Part shown: positions 23,331-34,890 of the stretch, piece after piece
How positions within the stretch are numbered: the first letter of the stretch is position 1
Layout: each line of letters starts with the position of its first letter
Origin: Kingdonia uniflora
Taxonomy: Eukaryota; Streptophyta; Magnoliopsida; Ranunculales; Circaeasteraceae
DNA: 64,000 nt
NCBI GenBank assembly: GCA_014058105.1
Contig: JACGCM010001161.1
Coordinates: 1,612,001 to 1,676,000 of the forward strand
Reading direction: 5' to 3'
Program-made: the position numbers and the translations under genes
Notes under the pieces: model-generated
The model's database searches: none
Seen by the model: the letters and a program-made list of their open reading frames with translations, nothing else
Told to the model about the DNA's origin: nothing

Positions 23331-26300
23331 CAAAACACCTTCTAGCTATGACGCAAAGGCCTTAGGAGTTTCTCCCCCCATTATGATGGTGGAAGATGTC
23401 GTTGTCCACACCCAAGTGATGGACGCACAATAAATGGCTTAGCACCGTGCGCTACATCCATATCGAAGTGTTAGATTACTTTTCCAATATATATTGTTTG
23501 GTGTACGAGTATGCCACTATCAAGATGTTCGATCTGCAAATCAAGACACTACTAAATTTCTCAAGGTTTTTTATTTTGAATTCCTTCCCAAGGTATTCGG
23601 CGGCTCTCGAGATCTCCTCCGGAGTTCTAATGATATCCAAATCATTTAGTACACTGTTATGATGACACTAAAACTAGTTTCTGTGTTCTAAATAAGAACG
23701 CATGTATAGATAAGGATATTTGCAAAGTCCCCAACCTTTAAATACTCAGTCAACTTACTATGTCTCATAGGCCTTAATTGCTTCAAGTTAATAATAACTT
23801 CTCAAATTTTATTATGTACATACTTCGTGTATCGGGATTAGTTGCTTCTAGAAGATTATACCTTCCCAGGTAGCTTCATGTAGATATTCGTATCTAGTTT
23901 CCCATATAGATACGCGATATTTACATCAAACGCATATCTAGCTTGTTCTCGATAACTTGACAGATTGATTAGTACCGAAACATTATAACGTCCATAACCG
24001 AGTAATAAGTCATACTGCAATCGATGCCAGATCTCTTAAAGATTTTATGGGTAACTATCTTGCCTTGACCAAATTATCTCTCCAAGTTAATCATATTTTT
24101 GTACCTTTTCCATTTATAATCGACATGCTCAATTGTATCACTTCACATTATGCTGGCAAGCTGAGCTCCGCTTGGATTCCAGATGCCCACTTTGGCCAAT
24201 GTACAATAACACACAGTTATTTATAATAAGTAGTTTTAAATCCTCCTCCTTGATGGTGAGCACAACAACGAATATTAATACCTTTTCGATAAATCTCTAC
24301 TGAACGATCCTACGCTGTACTTATTACAGACTTTTAATAGATCGAGATCTCATTATTATCATACGTATGTGCCACACTGGGCTAGTCTCGTAATGCATCA
24401 ACTGGTCGCGTAACTATATTACCTCGTCAATGGGTGGTTTCATCCTCAATGAACCGACTACACCATTAATCATATTTGTCCCATATTCTGTAGCTCCCCT
24501 GCTCATAATACTTTCTTCCAACGGTGCTCCACACTAAACGCGAGCCTCTGATTCGATTGCGGTACTAATTCTCTTGAAACTTTCAGCTGCGGTACTAGTT
24601 CCCCCAGAATGTTCTGTTGTGTAGGTATATTACTTACAGGTACATACACCTACAGTACTTCAATAGTATCTATGAATGTGTCTAGCAATTCATTTATGAC
24701 CCATTGGAGGTTTGTAATCCATTGAACTTTATTGTCGCCTAATTTATGTATAGGGATCTAGATGAGACAACGATGGTGTTTTCAAGGACCTCTTAGAAAC
24801 ATCTTCAGCATTGACTGTCATATTTCCCTCCAATGCTGGGAATATCGTATCATCAAAGTGGTAATTATCTGCCCTGTAGTATATACGTCGCTAGTGGGTT
24901 CTAAATATCCAGTGATAAATGCAAATCATAACCCACCTAATACCAGGCTGACGTTGAGGGTCCCATCTTTATACATTATGGTGCGATTGGCACCTGTACA
25001 AAATATCCAAATGTTCGTCGATGGGCGACACCGGGCTCCGACCCAGTTATTAGTCACTTTTGGGAAGAAATAATTTGATGATTTACTATGGGTCGAACCC
25101 TAATAAGTGTTGTGGGGGCAGGAATGTATATCCCATACACTAGTTGGAAGTTGTGATCGTAATAAAAATGGCCTAGCGATTATCCTAAATTGCTTGATTA
25201 GGTTCTACGCCATTCCCGAGTTGGGTATGGTATGGGGTACTCACGATGCTCAATCATCTATCCCATTTAGCGATAAAATAATCAGCATGAGCTTGTGATT
25301 CCAACTCCCAAGCCTTGTCAAGTCGCATCGATTGACTTTGATCGGTTAATCCAGGATCTGAGCCTGCAATCGAATGATCTAAGTGAGAATTCGTGCTAAC
25401 GTTGTATTCCTAGATTTTATTAATAGGTGTAAGACCATCTCCTAGATACGTATTTTATGACCATAAATATAAAAGTGGGCCATAATGTGGATGGAAAGGT
25501 CCACATGTATCTTCATGGATGCATTTGGAGCAAAGGCTGAAGATCCCACTCCACTTTGGTCATACTAGAATGAAATAATAGACTTTCCTCGAAAATAATC
25601 GTTATATGTATACTCTCTGGATCGTCTCTCCTTTTATGGAAAGTTGATATGTAATCCCGATAATCTTCTTCACTATATGAGCCCTGAAGAGTGTATTAGA
25701 AACTATTCCAATAGCGTGTTCTAACCTTTAGACAGGGAGTGAATACACAGAGCCTTGTTTGTCATTTTCTCCGATTGTCATTACGTGATAAGCATTATCA
25801 TGTATATCCCTAAACCCAGTAAAATCTGATTGGATTTACTAGTTTATAAAGTGGACTAGATATCCCGTATCGTACCATTAAAGAGTAATAACATGACGCA
25901 CTCAGTGCGTTCTATCTTGTTAGTCGTGCCAATGATATTCGTGACATCCCCGATGCATTAGATTAGAGAAAAAAATATATTCATATCTCAAAAGGGATCG
26001 AGTGCGTGGTATTAATGTCTCTTAGACATATGTCGACACTCATTCGATTATCAGTCATGCTCAATGAGTATAAAGATTTATAGGCGGGTTGAATATAGTA
26101 GATCAACTATCATACATGAAATTTAACTAATTCCCAAGCAATAAATTCACAAAAGAAAATTTAAAAACAATCTCACATAGATGGGATACCAAACCAGTAC
26201 ATGTCACGAGCATTCTATTAAACTAAACCCTGAAGAGTTCCCAACTTAGTCAATGATAGAACTAATAAAGCAAAACTACTACTATTCAACAAGTAAAGTT

Positions 26301-28366
26301 ACTACTTGTCAATGCTCTATAAGTGACATCATTCATCTATTGAGAATTTACTATTGTTCATTCTTAGAACTTGATATAATACTGGATTGGTATCACAGGA
26401 GGAATCAAAAGCTGCAAACTTTGCCATAGCGTGGTCTGTACTAGCTGCGATCACGTGAGAAGTCTAGGGCTGATCTCTTTAGATCATATGGGGTGCCTTG
26501 CAATCCCGTGCTCGTCTTTCTCGTATTTATTTTAGAATTCTTCCTGCTCCATTTTGGTCTATAGGCGAACTTATTGTTCCCCTTGCCTCAGGTTACTGAT
26601 GGCTGTAATTTAATCCTGCCATTGTCACAACCTCTCGTCAATCCACGGTTGCGACCCTGTTCGCAGCTTCACCTGTTACTAGACCTAATATTTATGTTTA
26701 CTTTTAGTAGGCGTAAGCTTGAGGTTCCTAACTAGTAGCTTATTGTTTTGCTCATAACTGAGGAAAACTCGAATTAGGTATGCGTACACAGTGATCTATC
26801 AAATATTACCTCAAAAGTACAATATTTAAAGCGTAGAAAATATAATATAATATTCTCAATATCTCTATTTATGTTAACTATTTATCCATGCGAGATTATA
26901 GAGGAATTCCACTACCAAATAAAAAAAATTGCCGCAATCGTATAATACTATCATAGTATAAGGTAATCAATTATCAGGCCTTCTTCATGAATATGCAGGC
27001 GAGAGTGCCAAACAAAGCTCTTACTTTGTTATTTAGAGACTCATTGTTCTCAACAATAGTTTATTCCAGATTCTGCAATAGCAGATGAATTTTGAGTATC
27101 CACAAGTTTATTGGTACCTAAAAATAAAAATTGCAGTATGGGAAATACTCGATGTTCTGACTGTCACCAATATCTATTATGCATGTAGATCAATACCAGT
27201 AGTAGTACTTGATAAATATTTCTTGCATAAAGATAATTCATAGTATTCAAATCAGTAATTCTCAATCATTATTTGTAGGTAAACCTTGTTCATATCCTAT
27301 TACTTATGAAATCTTATTTAAGTACATAATTTCCAATCATTACTTGTGGTTCATAGTATATATCACAATGAAGTACATAATTCTCAATCATTACTTGCAT
27401 GTGAACCCTGTTCATAGCTTTATACTCATGAGATCCTATTAAGCGTAAAATCCCAATTTTACCCCGTAAAATGGTGATCTTAACCTTAAAGTGCATTTTA
27501 ATAGAGTCTTAGCCAAGACAGCTATTCAAAACTACTAGATGTGTACGTTCCTTATTCTGAGAACTAGGGTCTTCTAAGCCCTAAAATTCTATAAGGTTTG
27601 TATATTCTAGCCAAATGACCCATTTGTTATGAATATGAGGGGTATTAGATGTTTAGCTAACAAGTGATCTGAACCGGTCTTGGTCAACGCCTGGACCGGG
27701 TTGACCAGGTCAACGGTCTGCCATGTGCCCCACACGTGCCCCAAGCGCGTCTGTCGCACGTGCCACACGAGCCTCGCACGTGCCTGCCACGTGTCACTCC
27801 GGCCATTGTTTCGGTGACCGTCCGGTGGTCGGTCCGGTGACAGTCCGACGATTGCCACGTGTCCTTGACATGTGTAAATGTTGACGTCAGAAATGGATAA
27901 CGATGACGTCATTAAACAGATAATTATAAAAAATAGTTAAAAATATATTTTTTATTTTTGCTGACGTCATTATGCCATTTTTGGTCGTGAAACTGCATAG
28001 TTTCATTGTGAGTTTTTCGGCGATTGAGACATCTCCCTGAGACGTGTTATATGCCGTTGGAAAGCTCTTAGGATATGCTTTATAACCAAGGTGATCTCGC
28101 CTCTATCTGATATCCACAAAGAAAATAATTTTGATTTGAAAATAACCCTTTTTATAGGGTAAAAAAAAATTCAAAATTGACTATTTTTAATCCGAAAAAA
28201 ATAGTAAAAAATGTTATTAATCTATATTAAGATATCATACAACATAGATTAGATAGAAATTGAAACAAAATTCATAAAACTTTAAAAATATCTATCTGAT
28301 CGCAAGGTTTCCTGAAAATGCTGATTGGAGAGAGATTTTTCTTTTTCTTCTTACGTGCTGATAACG
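23330..28366 (-). other. Copia internal region, too eroded to assign
   Basis: By position this should carry RT, integrase, protease and gag in that order from left to right. The short open frames here (for example 24762-25073 plus, 27607-27912 minus) show no family motif. Confidence 0.5.
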
Positions 28367-28618
28367 TGTTGAGTAATATTATACTATCGAAGGATTAATC
28401 ATTTTTATATTAGAGAGTGAGAGAGATTTTTTATTGATATATCTAGAGAACTGTAAAACTGTACGTAATGCAAAATGAGATAACCCTATTGAATATATTA
28501 CGTAACCATCTCAAATACTCCCCATAACCCTAAAGGCCTATGGGCTTTGGTTAGGAGTCCAATAGGACACCCCAACCCAATTGGGTTCCTAGCTTGGGCT
28601 TGGACCCAACTTCTAACA
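28367..28618 (-). repeat. Right (5') LTR of copia element
   Basis: 252-bp direct repeat of 22153-22411, ending CAACTTCTAACA at 28618 and followed by the CTCAT duplication. Confidence 0.92.
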
Positions 28619-28657
28619 CTCATTTCCTTGTTCTCCAAGAAACTACAAACCCTAGAC

Positions 28658-28666
28658 TATAAAATA
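28658..28666 (+). promoter_or_regulatory. TATA box of CHCH copy 3
   Basis: TATAAAATA, 86 bp before the ATG at 28744, in a leader shared with copy 4 (TTCAGTTTGCATTAACTATC). Copy 4 has CTTCAAAATAG instead, so its TATA is degraded. The copia insertion lies only 40 bp upstream. Confidence 0.6.
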
Positions 28667-28743
28667 GTAGATATCTCCATACGCAAATGTTCTTCAGTTT
28701 GCATTAACTATCTCCAACCTTAATTTTTTTATTCAACAAAATC

Positions 28744-30375
28744 ATGAGTAGAAGAGGAGGTTGCAGTTTCCGTTTCCGACCGCGTTCTTCTTCAAGTTCT
28801 TCTTCGAGCTCCTCTTCAAGCTCCTCTTCAGGTTCCCTGTTTCTCTATAAATCAAGAATAATGTATATTGTTGATGCATTGATTTATAGTAAAACCCCTG
28901 GGGGTTATCGGTATATACACACGGTTAGGTCAAGTTTCGCTGTGGGAGTTGTTGAAGACCTCGTGATGTGAACCTTGAATGAAGATGCTCATTTTCTACT
29001 CTTCATTTTATTTGATTTTACTAATAATAACTAGGAAATTTGCTTAGTTTCTGAATACTTTTCCTGTAGAGAAATCTTCTTCGAACAGTTCAGGGGATAG
29101 TCATACAATAGGGGGTATTTTGCCTTTACGTATGCACACTAATGACGCCCGTAAGAAAGGTATTAATCCTATTTTTAGGTTGCAATTAGGTCGCCCAGTT
29201 TATGAATATTTGTATTAATAAATATTCTGAAATGTCGTGTGGCTTTGTTGATATTTTTTTTTCAGAAAAAGAAAAAGATGGCCGTGCAAAAACTGGAACT
29301 GCAGAACCAAAGAATGATTTTTCTTCTTCAGTTTTGCAAGGTATGTGTGTTAATAAATGTTACGTGAAGAAAGATACCCGTATATGAAAATTTGTGATGG
29401 CAGCTGTGTTTCTTTAATTACAGGAGTGGGTATTGGTTCCGGAAGTGTGATTGGTCACAGGCTGTCGACGCTGTAATGGGTCCTCAAACCGTTCAATATG
29501 AAACTGTGGTCTCTGAGGAGCCAGTTTCTGTAGATTGTGAACTTCGAACAAAAGAATTTTTAGATGTATGTAGACTTTTGTTTGTTATTTGATTTTAAAT
29601 GCTATCTTCAACACGTTTATTTTCGTAAAATTTTCATAGTAAAGAATCAAAAAGAGACTACAGATGTAGTTGGACATCGAAGAGGGAGAGCAGAATTGTG
29701 ATTTTATGAGCAGAAACATCTTAAGAAACTCACACCAAGAACAAATCACTAATGGCAAGAGCTTAGCGTTTAAGAGGTTCAAACACAGAGAAATCAAATT
29801 GTTATCATAATCGACTTGAAGTCAAAATATATACCTGAGTTCTTTTACTATGGAATGTACATATACACTAAATCTCTATGCATAGATCCCCTGAAACCTC
29901 CATCGGAAACATGTGAACATGTTAAGGGCCAAAAATTCATATTATCATCTTAGTGTTTACTTATTAACTGAAATCCATCATTTTCCATTTTAGTTTTAGT
30001 TTTATATAATAATAAAAAGATTGAATTATAGAAAAAATCAATTCTCACCTTTCTTCTAACAATAATGCTGACTGATGTTGCTCCATTGACACTTTCCATC
30101 CTCACTCAAAATATTTCAAGATTTATATAGCTTTATTTTCTTGTTATGTGAACTGCTTTAGTAGATATCTTTTTTGGGTAAACTTTGATTTTCCCCCTTG
30201 TACAATGTAGTGTCTGAACATGTATGTAAGCGGCGACATTAGCAAGTGCCAATCCTATCTTGACAAGTTGTGCGGGGGCCGTTTAATGGGTTCACAAACC
30301 GCTCGACATGAAACTGCCGTCTCTGGGGCAAATACTGTTGATTGCGGTCTTGAAGCAAAATATTTCTTTTCTTAA
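28744..30375 (+). pseudogene. CHCH gene copy 3, frameshifted, with chimeric exon 5/exon 4
   Basis: Exons 28744-28831 (MSRRGG then a run of Ser), 29070-29150, 29266-29340 (EPKNDFSSSVLQ) and 29424-29565 keep phase. One G is missing at about 29460 relative to copy 1 (HRAVDAVMG region), so the frame ends at TAA 29474-29476. Exon 5 starts at 30211 after a good acceptor (CLNMYVSGDISKCQSYLDKL). After GGR it runs directly into exon-4-like sequence (MGSQTARHETAVSG, VDCGLEAKYF) and stops at TAA 30373-30375. The join lies at AATGG, shared by exon 5 and exon 4, which points to an illegitimate tandem duplication. The Ser run is a TCT/TCC/AGC microsatellite. Confidence 0.82.
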
Positions 30376-31860
30376 ATGTATGTACCTTTGATGTCTATTG
30401 CTATTTCATCAAGTTTATTTTCTTTTAATTTTTTTGAGTACAGAATAAAAAAAGAGCTACTAGTATTGAATATAGTTTGATGCGGAAGAGGGATAGTAAA
30501 ATTGTGACTTGACGAGCGCAAACATCTTAAGAAACCGATACCAAGAACGAATATATGAAGCAAAAAAGAAACGAATTTTTTTTTTCCAAATAAACACAAG
30601 GATGGCACACGAGCTAGCAAAAGTTGAAGGTACAAATAGAAATTGAAGTATAAAAAAGATCTATATGCATCTAAATTCTCTTACCGTGGAGTGTACAATA
30701 AAACTCGGGAAGGCACAAAATCTCAATACATAGCTGAGGCTGACCCCCTGAAATGTGATGACAGGAAACATGAGAGTATACTAAGGGTTAACGCTTTTGT
30801 GTTTAGACAGGGTGGGAGGCGATTTTCTTAAATACCCGCTGTGTTGGGAAAATCGAGGGGGCAAATCGCACGCGGAAGCACAATACGATCAGCAAGAACT
30901 CAAAGAACCAACCCTAACCAAAGAGAATTCGAATAAAGGCAATAAAAAGACAACACAAAGTTTAATTAGGTGGAAACCCTAAACATGATCAAACCCCCCC
31001 CCCCCCCCCCCCCCGACAAGCACGACGAATTTATTATCACACTAAGGGTTACAAAATGTTACAAAGATCACTCAAACCTCACCTCTACCCTTGCAGATAA
31101 TCCCAGCAAGAAATCCTAGAAAAAAAACCCAAGAAACCTCTCCAGAGCTAAACCCTAGATTTCTCCACTTTCTCTCTCTATCTTTTTCTCACAGTACAGA
31201 GGCCTTTAACATACACTCTCTATTTATAGACTTTCCATTAGGTCATCTTCGAAATACGCATCACGAGATAATCCATCGTTTTGGATCAAATCCCCTTCAA
31301 AACGAATTTAGAAACAAACAAACAAAGCCAAAGTCGTTCGAACGACCTCATGAGGTCGTTTGAACGAATTAGACAATCCCCTGAAATTTTGGCCCAAACG
31401 CTATTTTCGTTCGAACGACTTCCCACTCGTTCGAACGACTTCAACAGTTTTTGAACCGTATTCCTAACACGTTGCTTATAAATCGATTATAATTTTGGTG
31501 TTTCCTTATATACTATCCACTATTCTCCATTTTATAATTAGGGAAAAAAAACAAAATCAAAATTCTCACCTTTTTTTTAAAGGATAATATTGATGAATGT
31601 TGGTTGATCCGATAATTTCCCTCATCACCTAAAGGCTTCCAAGATTTATGTAGCTTTTATTTTCTTGGTATTTATGTTTACTACTGCTATAGTAGACAAT
31701 TCCTTGGACCATCTTTAATTTTTGCTGTATAATGAATGTAGTGTATGAAAACGTATGGAAGCGAGGAGATTAGCAAGTGCCAATCCTATCTCGGCATGTT
31801 GTGCCAGGGCCTCAAAAACGGTTGTAAGTTGGGTGCTTTAGAGTTTTGTGGTATGAACTA
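30276..31860 (+). pseudogene. Partial CHCH copy: second exon 4-intron-exon 5 unit
   Basis: A second copy of the 3' half of the gene: exon-4-like sequence from about 30285, its intron (matching 29570-30210 around a solo LTR), and exon 5 from 31742. The latter reads CMKTYGSEEISKCQSYLGML then CQGLKNGCKLGAL. The usual TAA after GCKLGA reads TTA, so the frame runs 17 residues further (to TGA near 31882). It has no start codon or 5' exons and arose by duplication within copy 3. Confidence 0.78.
30842..31469 (-). mobile_element. Solo LTR in the duplicated CHCH intron
   Basis: 628-bp block with TGTTGGG...CCTAACA ends and near-perfect 5-bp flanks CGCTG (30837-30841) and CGTTG (31470-31474). The minus strand carries CTATAAATAGAGAG, which sets orientation. 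It holds several TCGTTCGAACGA palindromes (31333-31440), as does the LTR at 2516-3372. It also has a 21-bp C homopolymer (30994-31014). Confidence 0.8.
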
Positions 31861-31944
31861 TTACTTGACACTTGAGAGCTTATGAGTTGCAACCTTCCTC
31901 ATTTTAGACTTAGTCTGAACTCTCATCTATGGTAATAGTGATTT

Positions 31945-34049
31945 TGACGTGAATACTACGAACGCGGAAGTAAGATTCGTATGAAAATCACATTGTATTT
32001 GAGAGTTAGAGAAAACTAGTATTTTAACTAAACAAATCAACTTACTTTAATCAAAATCAACCTCCCATTTTATAGAACATAAGAGAGTTAGAATTAGGGT
32101 TCCTAATTCTAATTAAAATAAAATTCTACTTAAACTGGAAAACTGCTAATAACTTAGGTTGGGCCTCTCCAACAGGCTTTAAGCTAAAATAAAAAATATT
32201 AAATAAACATAGGTCATACGGTGGGTAGATGATCCTATGAGGGATGTGTCACATCAAACCCTCAGTCTGAGAAGATTTCGTCCACGAAATCAAGATGGCG
32301 GTGTTCCAGAGAACTCACGCACGTATGCATTGTGTATCTCAGTCTCTTCGTTTTCATCCCGTAGAACGCACACGAAATCTGTACGGTGAAATTCTTCTTG
32401 AAATCATGAAGTCTTCCGCGAAATTTTCCGTACCCTGCGATTGTACTCGAGGTCTTTAAATTTCAATGTTGAAGAGCGTCTAAACCTGAAGAAAACATAG
32501 AAACTTGTGTCTCGAACTTCGCTAAAAAGCCCTTCCAAAACGGATCGACAAACGGGTGATTTTTGGTCGTGCTTTGGACATTACTGGGCATGTGCACTGC
32601 TGGAATACATCATTTGTTTGATTTAAATCACTACCGGCATGCCACATAGTATAGTATGTTCTAGGGCAAGTTCATGCATTCCCCGGAAGTCGGCATGCAC
32701 AAGAGATATAACTGTTTCAAACTTTCAATTTTCCCCACCAAAATTTAAATTTTGGATAAGTAGTTGGTGGGCCTGGTTATGTTGGCAAAGTATGTGGGGC
32801 TGCTGGTTTGTTTTGTGTTGGGCCTGGACCGTTGAGACTTGGGGCCGGATGGACTGGACCACGTGTTGGATCTGATCTTTAGCGACCACAAGCAGTTCAC
32901 GTGACTTGTCATCTTCCTCAAACGCGACTTCTCTCTTTATCAAATCTTTATTCTTCTCCAACTGAGTTTTTTTTCTTTTCTTTTGTGCACCGGCAAAAAC
33001 TCTAACCTGAGGTTCCCCATGGACTCCGAAAAGAGGTTTGTTGAGTTCTCTTTCTTTTCCAATCGCAAGTTTTTTTAGACGCAACTCTATCTCTGTATCG
33101 ACTGATTTTTTTTGTATCGGTCACGATTTCAGTCCAATCTTCGATTAAAATGACCATTGGACTCTGTTGATGGTACCAATCGTTCCCCTCTCACAATTTG
33201 TGGCGTTCTCAATGTCTGTCTTTCTCCTCAAAAAACTGGTAAAAAACCCGGTTAGGGGTTCAACGTCGGCTTTGATTTTGTGATCGGTAGCGACGTCTGG
33301 ATCTGGCTCAGGTGTTGGTTGTGGCCTTGATTGGATATTTAGTCGCGGTTTAATCCCGCTGCTGATATCTACCGTGGGGTCATTAGCTGGACCCTGTTGG
33401 ACGGCCGACGTCTCCTTGCTCACCGTGTCCAATCTCACGTCGTTATTGACGGGAAGACGTACAAACGGGGTTTCCGTTTCACCGGTCTTTATGGTGGTGC
33501 TCCAATCTTCGGGATAATCGTCGTAAATAGGCGGTAAAATCACCGTTGATTGGGGGGAAGACTCACATACCCAAAGCCTAGATAAGTTTATTAAACTTAT
33601 CCTCAATCCTTGCTACACCTTGAGCTAAAGTAGGTTTATTCGTCGAGGTTCTTTTACGAGACATTTTTGCTTTGTATACTGACTACACTTAGATCTCACG
33701 CAGCTCTGGTACCAATTGACATGGATACTACGAACGTGGGAGCAAGATTCGAATGAAAATCACGTTGTATTTGAGACTTAGAGAAAACTAGGGTTTCAAC
33801 TTAACAAATCAACTTACTTTAATCAAAATTAATTGAGAATCAAATAATCTAGACCTCCCCTTTTATAGAACACAAAGGGTTAAAATTATGAACTCTAATT
33901 CTAATTGAAATAAAATTATACTGGAAAACTGAAAATAACCTAGGCTGGGCCTCTCCAATAGGCTTTAAGCTAAAGCATAAAACATAAAACATTAAATAAA
34001 TATAGGTCATACGGTGGGTAGACAATACTATGAGGGATGTATCACATCA
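31945..34049 (-). mobile_element. Small non-autonomous LTR retrotransposon (2.1 kb)
   Basis: LTRs 31945-32256 and 33717-34049 are flanked by a perfect 5-bp duplication GATTT (31940-31944 and 34050-34054). Plus-strand ends are TGACGTGAATAC/TGACATGGATAC and CACATCA. Next to the right LTR the minus strand reads TTGGTACCAGAGCTGCG, close to the initiator tRNA-Met primer site. Next to the left LTR it reads ACTGAGGGTT, a polypurine-like tract. The interior is only 1.46 kb and lacks pol. Pre-insertion sequence is confirmed by the homologous flank of CHCH copy 2 (about 8010-8040). Confidence 0.92.
32725..33663 (-). pseudogene. Unrecognised internal open frames of the small LTR element
   Basis: Minus strand from 33663: MSRKRTSTNKPTLAQGVARI followed by EDKFNKLI and a stop. 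The same frame then opens as 33145-33606 (LWVCESSPQSTVILPP, a Pro/Asp/Thr-rich tail). A further frame at 32725-33084 is Lys/Gln-rich. The start lies about 50 bp after the primer-binding site, where a gag would begin. I recognise no gag, zinc knuckle or protease. It could be a remnant gag-like protein specific to this element. Confidence 0.5.
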
Positions 34050-34053
34050 GATT

Positions 34054-34268
34054 TGGTATGTGGAAACCTGTGAATAATTCAAATTAATAAGATTTTTTTT
34101 TTTTTTTTTTTTTTTTCGTGATTGATTGATCTACATTTATGGTGCAATATACCAAGGGAGTTAGTTTCTTAATGAAAATTATGGATATGTTTTTTTTCTT
34201 ATTCTTGCTACTATTCATTGTGTAAAACTCTGGGTTTATCTTAGTAAAACTTCCATGATTTATAGAAG
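34054..34268. other. Copy 3 downstream flank with poly-T tract
   Basis: Homologous to 8020-8200 behind copy 2 (shared GGTATGTGGAA, GGGAGTTAGTTTCT). A run of 24 T lies at 34093-34116. No gene. Confidence 0.6.
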
Positions 34269-34890
34269 AAATGCCATGTTTTTTTTTTGGGTGAGAAGAG
34301 GTAGAAAATTTTGAAGTTAGAAGAATGGAAAAAACTCGCGTGCGTTTGGCTGAAGGTTAGAACTTGTACTTAAAATTCTGACTTCTAACTTCAACTTCCA
34401 CTAGTCTGTTTGGCTGAACCATCTAATTTGACCACAGATTAGAAGTTTCTCTACAAAACATCAAAAATACATATAAACCATATTTTCCTTTCTAATTCAT
34501 TATATATTAATGAGGTAGAGAGAGTGAGAGTGAGAGAGAGATAGAAAGAGAGAGTTGTATAAGGGTTGGAGAGAGAGGTGGGAGAGAGAGGGGATAGAAA
34601 GAGAGGGGGAGGGGGAACGTTGGCATATTTGAGTATTTTGGGTTTGAAATGACCAAAATACTCCCATTTAAACCGGTCACGGTTAGGGAAACGACCAGAC
34701 CACGGTATAGCGGCAAAACGACCAGTCAAGGCCAAACTGAAAGTTTTTTGGTTAGAAGTAGGCCAAACTTTCAGTTTTCATTTTCTGGAGAGAATGCCTA
34801 CTTTTATAAAAAAAACAAACATGCCAAAGATGTGAAGTTTCCAAAAGATCCCACCTCTTCTCACCCTTGACCAAAAAACAAACATGGCAT
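34269..34890. mobile_element. TIR element (MITE-like) in copy 3 flank
   Basis: The left end ATGCCATGTTTTTTTTTTGG, then GTGAGAAGAGGT, is inverted at the right end (inverse ATGCCATGTTTGTTTTTTGG, then GTGAGAAGAGGT). Inner blocks also pair (GCGTTTGGCTGAAGGTTAGAA with inverse GTTTGGCCTACTTCTAACC). About 620 bp and no transposase. Target duplication is unclear (GAAATGC versus TAAATGC). Its centre holds a GAGAGAGTGAGAGTGAG microsatellite. Confidence 0.65.

Larger units (their letters stand above)
22153..28618 (-). mobile_element. Ty1/copia LTR retrotransposon, heavily decayed
   Basis: LTRs at 22153-22411 and 28367-28618 (plus strand starting TGTTGAGTAATATTATAC) are flanked by a perfect 5-bp duplication CTCAT (22148-22152 and 28619-28623). 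The minus strand next to the right LTR reads CGTTATCAGCACG, a well-known copia primer-binding site. Next to the left LTR it reads AAGGGGGAG, the polypurine tract. The internal 5.95 kb keeps only fragments of copia pol. The element sits about 125 bp before the ATG of CHCH copy 3. Confidence 0.92.

Noticed and set aside
24762..25298. Plus-strand open frames of 103 and 63 residues
   Set aside because: They lie within the eroded minus-strand copia interior and show no motif.
27607..27912. Minus-strand 101-residue open frame in the copia 5' region
   Set aside because: GC-rich leader/gag-end sequence; no gag motif is visible. Not strong enough to call a gene.
28780..28830. Poly-serine run as a possible functional domain
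   Set aside because: It is a TCT/TCC/AGC microsatellite expansion in the first exon of a frameshifted copy.
34451..34735. Two minus-strand frames with Leu/Ser/Pro repeats
   Set aside because: Translations of the GAGAGAGTGAGAG microsatellite inside the TIR element.
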